The translations under genes were made by a program, and so were the position numbers. A stretch of 64,000 nt of DNA from Variovorax boronicumulans. Its GTDB lineage: Bacteria; Pseudomonadota; Gammaproteobacteria; Burkholderiales; Burkholderiaceae_C. How positions within the stretch are numbered: position 1 is the first letter of the stretch; each line of letters opens with the position of its first letter. Of this stretch, positions 56,235 to 64,000 are shown piece after piece. The stretch is taken from NCBI RefSeq assembly GCF_007677875.1, contig NZ_VEDO01000005.1, forward strand, positions 124,001 to 188,000. The letters are read 5' to 3'. The notes beneath the pieces were generated by a model. The model did not search any database. It had not been told where the DNA came from and was given only the letters and a program-made list of their open reading frames with translations.

Positions 56235-56993
56235 TCAGCGGGGTGCCAACCGGATCGCGCCGTCCAGGCGGATCACCTCACCGTTGAGCATGTCGTTCTC
56301 GAAGATGTGGATGGCCAGGCGCGCGTAGTCGGCGGGCGTGCCTAGGCGCGAGGGGAAGGGCACGCTGGCGGCCAGCGCGTCCTGCACCTCCTGCGGCATG
56401 CCGAACAGCATGGGTGTGCCGAAGATGCCGGGCGCGATGGTCATGTTGCGAATGCCTGTCTTGGCCAGGTCGCGCGCGATCGGCAGCGTCATGCCGACCA
56501 CGCCGCCCTTGGATGCGCTGTACGCCGCCTGACCGATCTGGCCGTCGTACGCGGCCACTGAGGCGGTGGAGATCAGCACGCCGCGCTCGCCCGTGGCTTC
56601 GGGCGCGTTCTTGCCCATGGCCTCGGCCGCGAGCCGGATCATGTTGAAGCTGCCCAGCAGGTTGACCATCAGCGTCTTCTGGAAGGTGGCCAGGGAGTGG
56701 GCGCCGTTCTTGCCCACGGTCTTCTCGGCTGGCGCGATGCCGGCGCAGTTCACGAGGCCCATGAGCTTGCCGAGCTCTGCGGCCTTGGCCACGGCAGCCT
56801 GGCCGTCCACTTCCTGGCTCACATCGCAGCGCACGAAAGCGCCGCCGATCTCGCGCGCCAGGGCCTCGCCCTTGTCCTGCTGCAGGTCGGCCACGACCAC
56901 GCGGCCGCCCTTGGCCGCCAGCGCCTTGGCCGTGCCTTCGCCCAGGCCCGATGCGCCGCCCGTGACGATGAAAACCTTGCCTGCGATGTCCAT
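56235..56993 (-). CDS. SDR dehydrogenase, 3-hydroxyacyl-CoA dehydrogenase type 2-like
   Basis: A 252-residue short-chain dehydrogenase. NAD site [15 protein letters not shown] (12-26), NCAG, and catalytic Ser/Tyr/Lys ([15 protein letters not shown], then YSASKGG). The pattern and the tail [19 protein letters not shown] closely resemble HSD17B10-like 3-hydroxyacyl-CoA dehydrogenases of fatty acid and branched-chain amino acid breakdown. AAGGAG precedes the ATG. A TTGACGT dyad sits over its promoter region. It reads toward dnaG with 44 bp between. Confidence 0.9.
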   Translation of the reverse strand: MDIAGKVFIVTGGASGLGEGTAKALAAKGGRVVVADLQQDKGEALAREIGGAFVRCDVSQEVDGQAAVAKAAELGKLMGLVNCAGIAPAEKTVGKNGAHSLATFQKTLMVNLLGSFNMIRLAAEAMGKNAPEATGERGVLISTASVAAYDGQIGQAAYSASKGGVVGMTLPIARDLAKTGIRNMTIAPGIFGTPMLFGMPQEVQDALAASVPFPSRLGTPADYARLAIHIFENDMLNGEVIRLDGAIRLAPR

Positions 56994-57011
56994 GTATGTG
57001 CTCCTTGGTGG

Positions 57012-57033
57012 TTGACGTTGACGTAAACGTCAA
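57012..57033. promoter_or_regulatory. TTGACGT dyad before the SDR gene
   Basis: A palindrome TTGACGT-AA-ACGTCAA (57018-57033) is preceded by one more TTGACGT (57012-57018). It lies 25 bp upstream of the SDR start, beside a CATAAT -10-like box. ACGT-centred dyads of this kind are reported for MerR-type LiuR and related regulators of acyl-CoA catabolism; the match is from memory. Confidence 0.5.
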
Positions 57034-57057
57034 TTATGGCGGCGGCGCGCGGGGGAA

Positions 57058-57091
57058 ACAAAAGGGCCGCCCATCGAAGGCGGCCCTTTTG
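57058..57091 (-). terminator. Intrinsic terminator after the Fe(III)-binding protein gene
   Basis: AAAGGGCCGCC and GGCGGCCCTTT form a long stem with an eight-base loop. On the minus strand it is followed by TTTTG. It lies 58 bp after the stop of the binding-protein gene and before the SDR promoter. Confidence 0.8.
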
Positions 57092-57148
57092 CCAGTCGCT
57101 CCGCGGGTCGATCCCGCTGCGCGGGGCCCTCGCCCTGCTCTCCGCGCC

Positions 57149-58189
57149 TTACTTAAAGCCCACGCGGTCCAGCATCTGCTGCACCTTGAGCTGGTGCGCG
57201 CCGACCTGGCCGATTGGGATCGTCTCGGCCTTGAAGCCGTTGGGCACCATGGCGGCCAGCGCCGGGTTGTCGACCTTCACGCCCTTGGCGGTCGGCCATT
57301 CGTTGTTGCCGTTGGCGAAGTAGTTCTGCGCCTCGGGGCTGGCCAGGTATTCCAGCAGCTTGATGGCGTTGTCGCGGTTCTTGGCGTACTTGGCCACCGC
57401 GCCGCCTGCGATGTTGAGGTGCGTGCCCCAGGTGCCCTGGTTCGGGAACACCACGCCCACCCGCTCGGCCACCGTGCGGTCGGCGGGGTTGCTCGAGCGC
57501 ATCAGGCGGGCCAGGTAGTAGCTGTTGGTCACGGCGACGCCGCATTCGCCGGAGGCCACGCCCTTGATCTGGTCGGTGTCGCCGCCCTTGGGGTCGCGTG
57601 CCAAGTTGGCGACGATGCCCTTGAGCCATTCCTCGGCGCGCGCCTCGCCCATGTGCTCGGTGACCGCGCCGAACAGGCTCAGGTTGTAGGGATGCGAGCC
57701 GGAGCGGATGCAGATCTTGCCCTTGAGCACGGGCGAGGCCAGCTTTTCGTAGGTGTCCACATCGCTGGCCTTGAGCGTGGCCTTGTCGTAGACGATCACG
57801 CGGGCGCGCGTGGAAAAGCCCCACCAGGAGATGCCGCCATCAGCGGCCGGCTGCGAGCGCAGGTTGGACGGGATCGCGTCTTCGAGCAGCTTGGAGCGGA
57901 TCGGCTGGAACAGGCCGTCGACCTCGCCACGGTACAGCCGGGCGGCGTCCACCAGCAGGATCACGTCGGCCGGCGACGCCGTGCCTTCGGCCTTCAGGCG
58001 CGCGATGATGTCGGCGTCGCCCGCGTCTACGCGGTTGATCTTGATGCCCGTGGCCTTGGTGAAGTTGCTGTACAGCGCTTCGTCGGTGGCGTAGTGGCGC
58101 GCCGAATACAGATTCACGACCTGGTCCTGTGCCAGCGCGGTGCCGGCTGCCAGCAGCAGCGCAGCCAGGGAAATGGCTCTCTTCAACAT
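57149..58189 (-). CDS. Fe(III) ABC transporter periplasmic binding protein (FbpA/FutA family)
   Basis: A 346-residue periplasmic binding protein. The signal peptide ends at about residue 20 (AALLLAAGTALA-QDQVVNLY). Family motifs: NLYSARHYATDEALYSNFTK and the two tyrosines of the iron site in TNSYYLARLM. It should bind ferric iron directly. No fbpB/fbpC genes follow; it stands between two terminators as a single-gene unit. A Fur-box-like sequence lies 40 bp upstream of the start. Confidence 0.9.
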   Translation of the reverse strand: MLKRAISLAALLLAAGTALAQDQVVNLYSARHYATDEALYSNFTKATGIKINRVDAGDADIIARLKAEGTASPADVILLVDAARLYRGEVDGLFQPIRSKLLEDAIPSNLRSQPAADGGISWWGFSTRARVIVYDKATLKASDVDTYEKLASPVLKGKICIRSGSHPYNLSLFGAVTEHMGEARAEEWLKGIVANLARDPKGGDTDQIKGVASGECGVAVTNSYYLARLMRSSNPADRTVAERVGVVFPNQGTWGTHLNIAGGAVAKYAKNRDNAIKLLEYLASPEAQNYFANGNNEWPTAKGVKVDNPALAAMVPNGFKAETIPIGQVGAHQLKVQQMLDRVGFK

Positions 58190-58228
58190 GAAGCTTCCTG
58201 GAACGATGAAGGGGGCGATGGTAACGCC

Positions 58229-58244
58229 AACGCGAATCGTTCTC
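58229..58244 (-). promoter_or_regulatory. Fur-box candidate
   Basis: On the minus strand GAGAACGATTCGCGTT agrees at 13 of 16 positions with the common Fur core GAGAATGATTCTCATT. It lies about 40 bp upstream of the Fe(III)-binding protein start, where an iron-responsive repressor would be expected. Confidence 0.45.
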
Positions 58245-58262
58245 GAAAAACCCGGGCACAAA

Positions 58263-58290
58263 AAAAGGCCCCGCGTGGCGGGGCCCTTGA
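58263..58290 (-). terminator. Intrinsic terminator after the phasin gene
   Basis: AGGGCCCCGC and GCGGGGCCT pair around a three-base loop on the minus strand and are followed by TTTTTTT. It closes the single-gene phasin unit. A strong stem with a seven-base T-run is a confident call. Confidence 0.88.
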
Positions 58291-58377
58291 AGGGGTTCCT
58301 GAACTCCGATGAATTCGAAGAAACCCGAGGAGACAACTCGCAGGAGCCGGCGCGTGCCGGGCTCCCAGAAAGGAGGC

Positions 58378-58929
58378 TCAACGCTTCTTGGCGGCGGTGG
58401 TGGCCGTCTTGGAGGCGTTCACGGCCGAGGTGGCGACCGCGTTGAAGTTGGCTTCGGCAACGTCGCTGGCTTGCTTGACGGCCTTCTGCACCGATTCCAA
58501 GGCGTTGGTGCCGGCGGCCACAGCGCTCTTGAACACGGCCACGGCGGTCTCGGAACCGGCGGGAGCGTTCTTGGCGGCGGTGTCCACGGCCGACAGGAAC
58601 TTCTTCTGGGCTTCGCTGGCCTGGCTTTCGAAGGCCTTGCCGAACTCGGCGCCCGTGCCTTGGGCGATTTCGTAGACGTGGCGGCTGTAGGCAGCGGTCT
58701 TCTCGGCCAGGGGCTGCAGCAGGCTGGCTTGCAGGGCCAGCAGTTCTTGGGCGTCCTTGACCGACAGGGCGGCTTGGGCGGTGTCGGCGGCTTCCGCCAG
58801 CGCGGCCTTGGAAGCGGTCACGTTCAGCTCGACCAGCTTTTCCATGCCTTCGAAGGCCTTGGAAGTCAGGCCGAACAGCAGGTCGAAATTTGCTTTGTGG
58901 GTGGCAACGATTTGGTCAGCGGTCAGCAT
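58378..58929 (-). CDS. phaP: Phasin (PHA granule-associated protein)
   Basis: A 183-residue, Ala/Lys-rich helical protein without signal peptide. The start ([20 protein letters not shown]) and the amphipathic heptads are typical of the Burkholderiales phasin family (phasin_2), which coats polyhydroxyalkanoate granules and sets their size. It has its own promoter with two TGCA dyads around it and its own terminator, as expected for a strongly regulated structural protein. Its presence implies the cell stores PHA. Confidence 0.92.
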   Translation of the reverse strand: MLTADQIVATHKANFDLLFGLTSKAFEGMEKLVELNVTASKAALAEAADTAQAALSVKDAQELLALQASLLQPLAEKTAAYSRHVYEIAQGTGAEFGKAFESQASEAQKKFLSAVDTAAKNAPAGSETAVAVFKSAVAAGTNALESVQKAVKQASDVAEANFNAVATSAVNASKTATTAAKKR

Positions 58930-58988
58930 GTGAATCTCCAGTTTGAAAATGCTCGGGATCTCTGCTGCGTTCCCGCCTCATCCCTTGA

Positions 58989-59063
58989 TGTTGCAGTGCA
59001 GCATGGAACGAATTATAGGGACGCAGTGGGGCGGTGCAAGTCCTTTTTGTTGCATTGCAGCAA
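58989..59063 (-). promoter_or_regulatory. Phasin promoter flanked by two PhaR-type dyads
   Basis: The minus strand has TTGCAC (59034-59039), a 16-base spacer and a perfect TATAAT (59012-59017). Two related dyads, TGTTGCA-G-TGCAGCA (58989-59003) and TTGTTGCA-T-TGCAGCAA (59047-59063), lie on either side, about 59 bp apart centre to centre. PhaR repressors of phasin genes bind TGCA-rich sites, so a double-site block is likely. Confidence 0.7.
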
Positions 59064-59123
59064 TCTAGAGAGCCGCTTCTAAACCGGCGCGTCCTTGACC
59101 TGCCCCACTGGCAGAATGCCCCT

Positions 59124-59579
59124 ATGTCCGACACCGCTACCGCCACCCCGGCCCGCTCCCAACCGCGTCGGCGCGAAGACTTCCGGCTGTTTCGTCCAAT
59201 CACCACCCGCTGGGCCGACAACGACGCCTATGGCCATGTCAACAACGTCGTCTACTACAGCTGGTTCGATACGGCGGTCAATGCCTACCTAATCGAGCAG
59301 GGCGCGCTGGACATCGAGCGCAGCCCGACCATCGGCCTCGTGGTCGAGACACAGTGCCAGTACTTCGCGCCGCTGGCCTTTCCGCAGACCATCGAGGCCG
59401 GCCTGCGCGTGGCGCGCCTGGGCGGCAGCAGTGTGCGGTACGAGGTCGGGCTCTTCGCCGAGGGCGCGCCGCAGAGCGCCGCCCACGGCCATTTCGTGCA
59501 TGTGTACGTGGACCGGGAGAGCCGCCGCCCCGTGCCGGTGCCCGAAGCGCTGCGCGCGGTGCTCACGCCGCTGCTCTGA
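59124..59579 (+). CDS. Acyl-CoA thioesterase, hotdog fold (4HBT/YbgC type)
   Basis: A 151-residue hotdog enzyme with the catalytic block TRWADNDAYGHVNNVVYYSW (about residues 26-45; Asp in the active position). It should hydrolyse an acyl-CoA thioester. It diverges from the phasin gene, so it might share regulation with PHA metabolism. It ends at a long hairpin between convergent genes. The ATG at 59124 gives the standard length. Confidence 0.9.
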   Translation: MSDTATATPARSQPRRREDFRLFRPITTRWADNDAYGHVNNVVYYSWFDTAVNAYLIEQGALDIERSPTIGLVVETQCQYFAPLAFPQTIEAGLRVARLGGSSVRYEVGLFAEGAPQSAAHGHFVHVYVDRESRRPVPVPEALRAVLTPLL

Positions 59580-59585
59580 AAACGG

Positions 59586-59623
59586 GTTCGGACCGGGCGG
59601 GAGGATTCCCGACCGGCCCGAAC
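59586..59623. terminator. Long hairpin between convergent genes
   Basis: GTTCGGACCGG (59586-59596) pairs with CCGGCCCGAAC (59613-59623) with one mismatch, enclosing an inner CGGGA/TCCCG stem. No T-run follows. Its place between the convergent thioesterase and Cys-repeat genes suggests a shared terminator. Confidence 0.45.
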
Positions 59624-59673
59624 GGGCCTGCCGCGTGCCATCGCACGCCAACCAGGCCACAAGCGGTGCGTGA

Positions 59674-60084
59674 TCAGCTGCGCTTGGCGTCGGCCATCGC
59701 GGCGACGTGGGCAGCCTTGGCGTCCTTCATGCAGACGTCCTTGTTGTTGCCGGCGAGCGCATCGCACTTTTGCTTGGCCGTGTCGTAGGCGGCGTCGGCC
59801 TTGGCTTCGGCGACCTTGGCGGAGGCCTTGGTGCTGGGCTTGTACTGCGCGTCGAGCTCGGCCTTGGCAACCTTCTCCTTGCCCTTCGCTTCGCTCTGGC
59901 ACACATCCTTGGCATTGCCGGCCAGGCCATCGCAGCGCTGCTTGTCGGCCTTGTACTCGGCCTCGATGCGGTCTTCCGCGGCCTTGTACTCGTCGCGCGT
60001 CATGGCGCTGGCGTGCGATGCGAGGGTGAAGGTCATGGCGACACCCAGGGCGGTCAGGGCGTGCTTGACGGTGGTGGCTTGCAT
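59674..60084 (-). CDS. Periplasmic hypothetical protein with Cys-containing repeats
   Basis: A 136-residue secreted protein of unknown function. A signal peptide ends near residue 27 (SHASA-MTRDEYK). The mature part is Lys/Ala/Asp-rich, probably helical, and holds two repeats of CDxLAGNxKDVC (CDGLAGNAKDVC and CDALAGNNKDVC) about 50 residues apart. The spacing of cysteines suggests two disulfide-closed loops. It lies 33 bp after a CsbD-like gene on the same strand, pointing to a stress role. Confidence 0.75.
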   Translation of the reverse strand: MQATTVKHALTALGVAMTFTLASHASAMTRDEYKAAEDRIEAEYKADKQRCDGLAGNAKDVCQSEAKGKEKVAKAELDAQYKPSTKASAKVAEAKADAAYDTAKQKCDALAGNNKDVCMKDAKAAHVAAMADAKRS

Positions 60085-60117
60085 GGCGGTACTCCTCGGT
60101 GTGTGGATTCGAACGCT

Positions 60118-60342
60118 TCAGACGGACTTTTCGAAGAAGAAGTCGGGGTTGCGGCTTTCCCAGTCGCGCACCTGGCGTTCTGCTTCGTCGCGGGCGATGC
60201 CGTGGCGTTCCTGGATGCGGCCCAGCAGTTGCTCGCGGCGGCCTTCGATCACGTCGAGGTCGTCGTTCGTGAGCTTGCCCCACTGTTCCTGGACCTTGCC
60301 CTTGAACTGCTTCCAGTTGCCTTCCAGCTTGTCGTTGTTCAT
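60118..60342 (-). CDS. CsbD-family stress protein
   Basis: A 74-residue soluble protein. The N-terminus NNDKLEGNWKQFKGKVQEQW is the CsbD signature. Such proteins are abundant under general stress; molecular function is not established. AAGGAG precedes the ATG. It heads a two-gene unit with the Cys-repeat protein. Confidence 0.9.
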   Translation of the reverse strand: MNNDKLEGNWKQFKGKVQEQWGKLTNDDLDVIEGRREQLLGRIQERHGIARDEAERQVRDWESRNPDFFFEKSV

Positions 60343-60561
60343 GTGCGGATCTCCTTGTGAAAACCGTTCCTTGCCGGCTGCTTGGAACGTGCAGTCACTT
60401 TAGGCAGCGCCAGATTTCGCGACGGTAGGACGCTCCGGGCGGCCTGCGTAGGCCGAATGCCTTGCGCCGTACCGCCAAAAGCCGCACGCCGCGCCTGCGA
60501 CAATGGTTTGTCATCACCCTGAAGCATCGAGCCGGAGACAAGCCCGCGCGGCCAGCCCACC

Positions 60562-61758
60562 ATGATCCTCAGCAGCCTTCTCGACACCGACCTGTACAAG
60601 TTCACGATGATGCAGGTGGTGCTGCACCAGTTCCCGGGCGCCCAGGTGGAGTACCGCTTCAAGTGCCGCAACAGCGTGCCGCTGGCGCCCTATGTGAACG
60701 AGATCCGCGAGGAGATCCGCCACCTGTGCACGCTGCGCTTTCAGGACGCGGAACTCAACTACCTGCGCTCGCTGCGCTTCATCAAGAGCGACTTCGTCGA
60801 CTTCCTGGGCCTGTTCAAGCTCAACGAGAAATACATCGAGGTGCAGCCGCTGGCCTCGGGCGACATCGAGATCTCGATCCGCGGCCCCTGGCTGCACACC
60901 ATCCTGTTCGAGATTCCGGTGCTGGCCATCGTCAACGAGGTCTACTTCCGCAACACCGCGCCGAGCGCGCGGCTGGAGCAGGGCCGCGCACGGCTGGACC
61001 GCAAGATCGCCCAGCTGCAGGGCGATGGCCTGGCCGATCTGAAGATCGCCGACTACGGCACGCGCCGGCGTTTTTCCAAGACCTGGCACGAAGAGGTGCT
61101 GCGGCGCCTTGCCGAGCGCCTGGGCACCGGCCCGCACGGCCAGCTGGCCGGCACCAGCAACGTGCTGTACGCCATGAAGCTCGGAATGACGCCGCTGGGC
61201 ACCGTGGCGCACGAGTACCTGCAGGCCTGCCAGGCGCTGGGCCCGCGGCTGCGCGACAGCCAGGTGTTCGCCTTCGACTCCTGGGCCAAGGAATACCGCG
61301 GCGACCTGGGCATCGCGCTCTCGGACGTGTATGGCATGAACGCCTTCCTGCGCGACTTCGACATGTACTTCTGCAAGCTGTTCGACGGCGCCCGCCACGA
61401 CAGCGGCGACCCGTTCACCTGGGGCGAGCGGCTGATCGAGCATTACCGCCACAACCGCGTGGACCCGCACACCAAGACGCTGATCTTCAGCGACGGCCTG
61501 ACCGTCCCGCGCACCATCGAGCTTTACCAGCGCTTTCGCGGCCGCTGCCAGCTGGCCTTCGGCATCGGCACCAACCTCACGAACGACCTTGGCGACCCGC
61601 CGGACCACGTGCCGCTGCAGATCGTGATCAAGATGGTGCGCTGCAATGGCCAGCCGGTGGCCAAGTTGTCGGACACGCCATCCAAGAACATGTGCGACGA
61701 CGAGAAGTACCTGGCCTACCTGCGCCAGGTGTTCGAGATCGAGCAGCCCGCAGCATGA
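60562..61758 (+). CDS. pncB: Nicotinate phosphoribosyltransferase PncB
   Basis: A 398-residue enzyme of NAD salvage, making nicotinate mononucleotide from nicotinate and PRPP with ATP. The N-terminus [20 protein letters not shown] and the phosphoribosyl-binding block [18 protein letters not shown] are diagnostic; length matches the family. GGAGA lies about 25 bases upstream, with no closer site. The stop overlaps an antiporter-like gene by ATGA. The 219 bp upstream hold no further gene. Confidence 0.95.
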   Translation: MILSSLLDTDLYKFTMMQVVLHQFPGAQVEYRFKCRNSVPLAPYVNEIREEIRHLCTLRFQDAELNYLRSLRFIKSDFVDFLGLFKLNEKYIEVQPLASGDIEISIRGPWLHTILFEIPVLAIVNEVYFRNTAPSARLEQGRARLDRKIAQLQGDGLADLKIADYGTRRRFSKTWHEEVLRRLAERLGTGPHGQLAGTSNVLYAMKLGMTPLGTVAHEYLQACQALGPRLRDSQVFAFDSWAKEYRGDLGIALSDVYGMNAFLRDFDMYFCKLFDGARHDSGDPFTWGERLIEHYRHNRVDPHTKTLIFSDGLTVPRTIELYQRFRGRCQLAFGIGTNLTNDLGDPPDHVPLQIVIKMVRCNGQPVAKLSDTPSKNMCDDEKYLAYLRQVFEIEQPAA

Positions 61759-63167
61759 AGGGCCGCGCATTGCGCACGCTGGCATGCGTGCTGGGCCTGG
61801 TCGCGCCGCTGGTCGGCCACGCCGCCGAACTGGACGGCCGTGCACTGTCGGCCTGGTGGGGCCTGCCCTTTGCCGGCGTGCTGCTGTCGATCGCGCTGTT
61901 CCCGCTGTTGGCCATGCGCATCTGGCATCACCACTACGGCAAGATCACGGCGGCCTGGGCGCTGGCCTTCTTCGTGCCGTTCGTGGGGGTGTTCGGGCCC
62001 GGCCTGGCCGGTGCCAGCCTGGTCCATGCGCTGCTGGCCGAGTACATCCCCTTCATCGTGCTGCTGACGGCGCTGTTCACGGTGGCCGGCGGTATCTACA
62101 TCCGCGGCAACCTGCACGGCAGCCCGGCGCTCAACACAGGCATCCTGGCCATCGGCGCCGTGCTGGCGAGCTTCATGGGTACCACGGGTGCCTCCATGCT
62201 GCTGATCCGCCCGCTGGTGCGCGCCAACGACAACCGGCGCCACAAGGCGCACGTGGTGGTGTTCTTCATCTTCATCGTCTCCAACATCGGCGGCTCGCTG
62301 ACGCCGCTGGGCGATCCGCCGCTGTTCCTGGGCTTCCTGAAAGGCATCGAGTTCTTCTGGACGCTGCGCAACATCGTGCCCGAGACGGCGTTCATGCTGG
62401 CCTGCCTGCTGGTGCTGTTCTATGGGCTGGACAGCTGGTACTTCCGGCGCGAAGGCGTGCTGCCTGCCGATCCCACGCCGGATACGCCGCAGCTCGGTTT
62501 CGACGGCGGCATCAACTTCGTGCTGCTGCTGGCCGTGGTGATCCTGGTACTCATGAGCGGCCTGTGGCAGTCCGGCGTGGTGTTCGACGTGGCCGGCACG
62601 CCGGTGCCGCTGCCGTCCCTGGTGCGCGACATCGGCCTCGTCGGCGTGACGCTGCTGTCGCTCAAGCTCACCGCCGCCAAGGTCCATGCCGACAACCAGT
62701 TCTCCTGGGGACCCATGGTCGAGGTGGCCAAGCTGTTCGCCGGCATCTTCCTGACCATCATCCCCGTCATCGCGATGCTGCGCGCCGGCACCGACGGCCC
62801 CTTCGGCGCCGTGGTGCGGGCGGTGACCGGGCCGGACGGCCAGCCGCTGCCGGCGATGTACTTCTGGGCCACGGGGCTGCTCAGTTCCTTCCTCGACAAC
62901 GCGCCGACTTACCTGGTGTTCTTCAACACCGCCGGTGGCGATGCGCAGCAGCTCATGACGACGCTGGCACCCACTCTGGCCGCGATCTCGGCCGGCGCCG
63001 TGTTCATGGGCGCGAACTCCTACATCGGCAACGCGCCCAACCTCATGGTGAAGGCCATCGCCGAGGAGCGCGGCGTGGCCATGCCCAGCTTCTTCGGCTA
63101 CATGGCCTGGTCCTGCGCCGTGCTGGTGCCGCTGTTCGCCGTGCTCACCTTCCTCTTCTTCGCTTGA
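61755..63167 (+). CDS. Sodium:proton antiporter-like membrane protein (ion transporter superfamily)
   Basis: A 470-residue inner-membrane protein with 11-13 helices and a cleaved or anchoring N-terminal leader ([15 protein letters not shown]). Conserved membrane motifs are [20 protein letters not shown] and [15 protein letters not shown], the pair of re-entrant half-motifs of NhaD/CitMHS/ArsB carriers. It probably exchanges Na+ for H+ or carries an anion. The start overlaps the pncB stop, so nicotinate or a related acid is a conceivable substrate; this is speculative. Confidence 0.85.
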   Translation: MKGRALRTLACVLGLVAPLVGHAAELDGRALSAWWGLPFAGVLLSIALFPLLAMRIWHHHYGKITAAWALAFFVPFVGVFGPGLAGASLVHALLAEYIPFIVLLTALFTVAGGIYIRGNLHGSPALNTGILAIGAVLASFMGTTGASMLLIRPLVRANDNRRHKAHVVVFFIFIVSNIGGSLTPLGDPPLFLGFLKGIEFFWTLRNIVPETAFMLACLLVLFYGLDSWYFRREGVLPADPTPDTPQLGFDGGINFVLLLAVVILVLMSGLWQSGVVFDVAGTPVPLPSLVRDIGLVGVTLLSLKLTAAKVHADNQFSWGPMVEVAKLFAGIFLTIIPVIAMLRAGTDGPFGAVVRAVTGPDGQPLPAMYFWATGLLSSFLDNAPTYLVFFNTAGGDAQQLMTTLAPTLAAISAGAVFMGANSYIGNAPNLMVKAIAEERGVAMPSFFGYMAWSCAVLVPLFAVLTFLFFA

Positions 63168-63178
63168 AAGAACCTCGC

Positions 63179-64000
63179 ATGTCCAAGCCTGCCGTCCTCG
63201 TCGCCCGTGCCGTCTTTCCCGAGGTGCTGGAGCGCCTCGCCCAGCACTTCGAGGTCAGCAGCAACCAGGACGATGCCACCTGGAGCGCCGACGAACTCGC
63301 GGCCCGCCTGGCCGGCAAGCAGGGCGTGTTCACGACTGCGAGCGAACGCATCGACGCGGCCCTGCTGGCGCGCTGCCCGGATCTCAAGATCGCCGCCAAC
63401 ATGGCGGTCGGCTACAACAACTTCGACCTCGACGCGATGAGCGCACGCGGCGTGCTGGCCACCAACGCGCCCGACGTGCTGACCGAGACCACGGCCGACT
63501 TCGGCTTCGCGCTGCTGATGGCCACGGCCCGGCGCATCGCGGAGAGCGAGCATTACCTGCGCGCCGGCCGGTGGACCAAGTGGAGCTACGACCTGTTCGC
63601 CGGCAGCGACGTGCACGGCGCCACGCTGGGCATCCTGGGCATGGGCCGCATCGGGCAGGGCATCGCCAGGCGCGGTGCCCACGGCTTCGGCATGCATGTG
63701 ATCTACCACAACCGCTCGCGCCTCTCGCCCGAACTGGAAGCCGAGTGCAAGGCGCGCTATGTGGGCAAGCAAGAGCTGCTGCGCGAAGCAGACCACCTCG
63801 TGCTGGTGCTGCCGTACTCGCCGGCCTCGCACCATGCCATCGGCGCGGCCGAACTCGCGCAGATGAAGCCCACCGCCACGCTCGTCAACATCGCGCGCGG
63901 CGGCATCGTCGACGACGCGGCCCTGGCTGCAGCGCTGCGCGACAGGCGCATCGCCGCCGCCGGCCTGGACGTGTTCGAGGGCGAGCCCTGCGTGCACCCC
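63179..64000 (+). CDS. 2-Hydroxyacid dehydrogenase (glyoxylate/hydroxypyruvate reductase), cut by window end
   Basis: The first 274 residues of a D-2-hydroxyacid dehydrogenase; no stop before the window edge. NAD(P) motif GILGMGRIGQGIARRG (about 150-165), substrate-binding VGYNNFDLDAM, catalytic Arg in NIARGG and Glu in FEGEP. The catalytic His lies beyond the edge. It resembles GhrB-type glyoxylate/hydroxypyruvate reductase. It starts 12 bp after the antiporter gene and may be in the same operon as pncB. Confidence 0.9.
   Translation, partial: MSKPAVLVARAVFPEVLERLAQHFEVSSNQDDATWSADELAARLAGKQGVFTTASERIDAALLARCPDLKIAANMAVGYNNFDLDAMSARGVLATNAPDVLTETTADFGFALLMATARRIAESEHYLRAGRWTKWSYDLFAGSDVHGATLGILGMGRIGQGIARRGAHGFGMHVIYHNRSRLSPELEAECKARYVGKQELLREADHLVLVLPYSPASHHAIGAAELAQMKPTATLVNIARGGIVDDAALAAALRDRRIAAAGLDVFEGEPCVHP

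Overview
The window is high-GC, densely packed bacterial DNA with almost no intergenic space, many ATGA/GTGA start-stop overlaps, several Bug-type (tripartite tricarboxylate transporter) receptors, a phasin, and a dnaG-rpoD pair with a long Lys/Ala-rich RpoD tail. This points to a betaproteobacterium of the Burkholderiales, most likely Comamonadaceae. No rRNA, tRNA, CRISPR array, prophage or complete insertion sequence was seen. No gene-free stretch exceeds 300 bp; the longest is 54091-54345, which carries the rpoD promoter.

Region by region. 1-3.2 kb: a CUT1 sugar-type ABC transporter (binding protein and two permeases). 3.3-10.6 kb: a MASE2-GGDEF diguanylate cyclase, a lipocalin, a TRAP receptor (DctP) divergent from an IclR regulator with two palindromic operator candidates, a 37-residue membrane protein, a cardiolipin-synthase-like phospholipase D and a core-type methionine synthase. 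10.7-17.4 kb (minus strand): one operon joining a two-subunit Rieske ring-hydroxylating oxygenase and its ferredoxin to a five-gene branched-chain-type ABC importer, divergent from an AraC regulator across a 13-bp direct repeat. 18.6-28.6 kb: a Crp/Fnr-type regulator divergent from a porin, followed by a tightly coupled run of unknown purpose: an NDP-forming acyl-CoA ligase, a Bug receptor, two DUF1254/DUF1214 proteins, a metallo-beta-lactamase-fold protein whose metal motif is degenerate, and a second Bug receptor.

28.6-36.2 kb: vanB-vanA (vanillate O-demethylase) divergent from a GntR regulator, then a second LIV-type ABC importer. 36.2-39.4 kb: a toxin-antitoxin pair and a Bug-GNAT-DUF418 run. 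39.4-47.5 kb: a 2-hydroxyacid dehydrogenase, a LysR regulator, and the protocatechuate 4,5-cleavage (pmd/lig) cluster. In that cluster the alpha and beta subunits of the ring-cleaving dioxygenase are fused into one polypeptide. VanAB makes protocatechuate and the pmd genes take it to pyruvate and oxaloacetate, so the window holds most of a vanillate-to-central-metabolism route. 47.5-64 kb: an IS630-like remnant, an aldo/keto reductase, a Spy-like/two-component operon, rpoD, dnaG, an SDR dehydrogenase, an Fe(III)-binding protein, a phasin with two TGCA dyads flanking its promoter, a thioesterase, two small stress-type proteins, pncB with an overlapping antiporter-like gene, and a 2-hydroxyacid dehydrogenase cut by the window edge.

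The most distinctive items are the alpha-beta fused protocatechuate 4,5-dioxygenase, the uncharacterised porin/ligase/Bug/DUF1254/MBL operon, and several unusually clear regulatory dyads between divergent genes.
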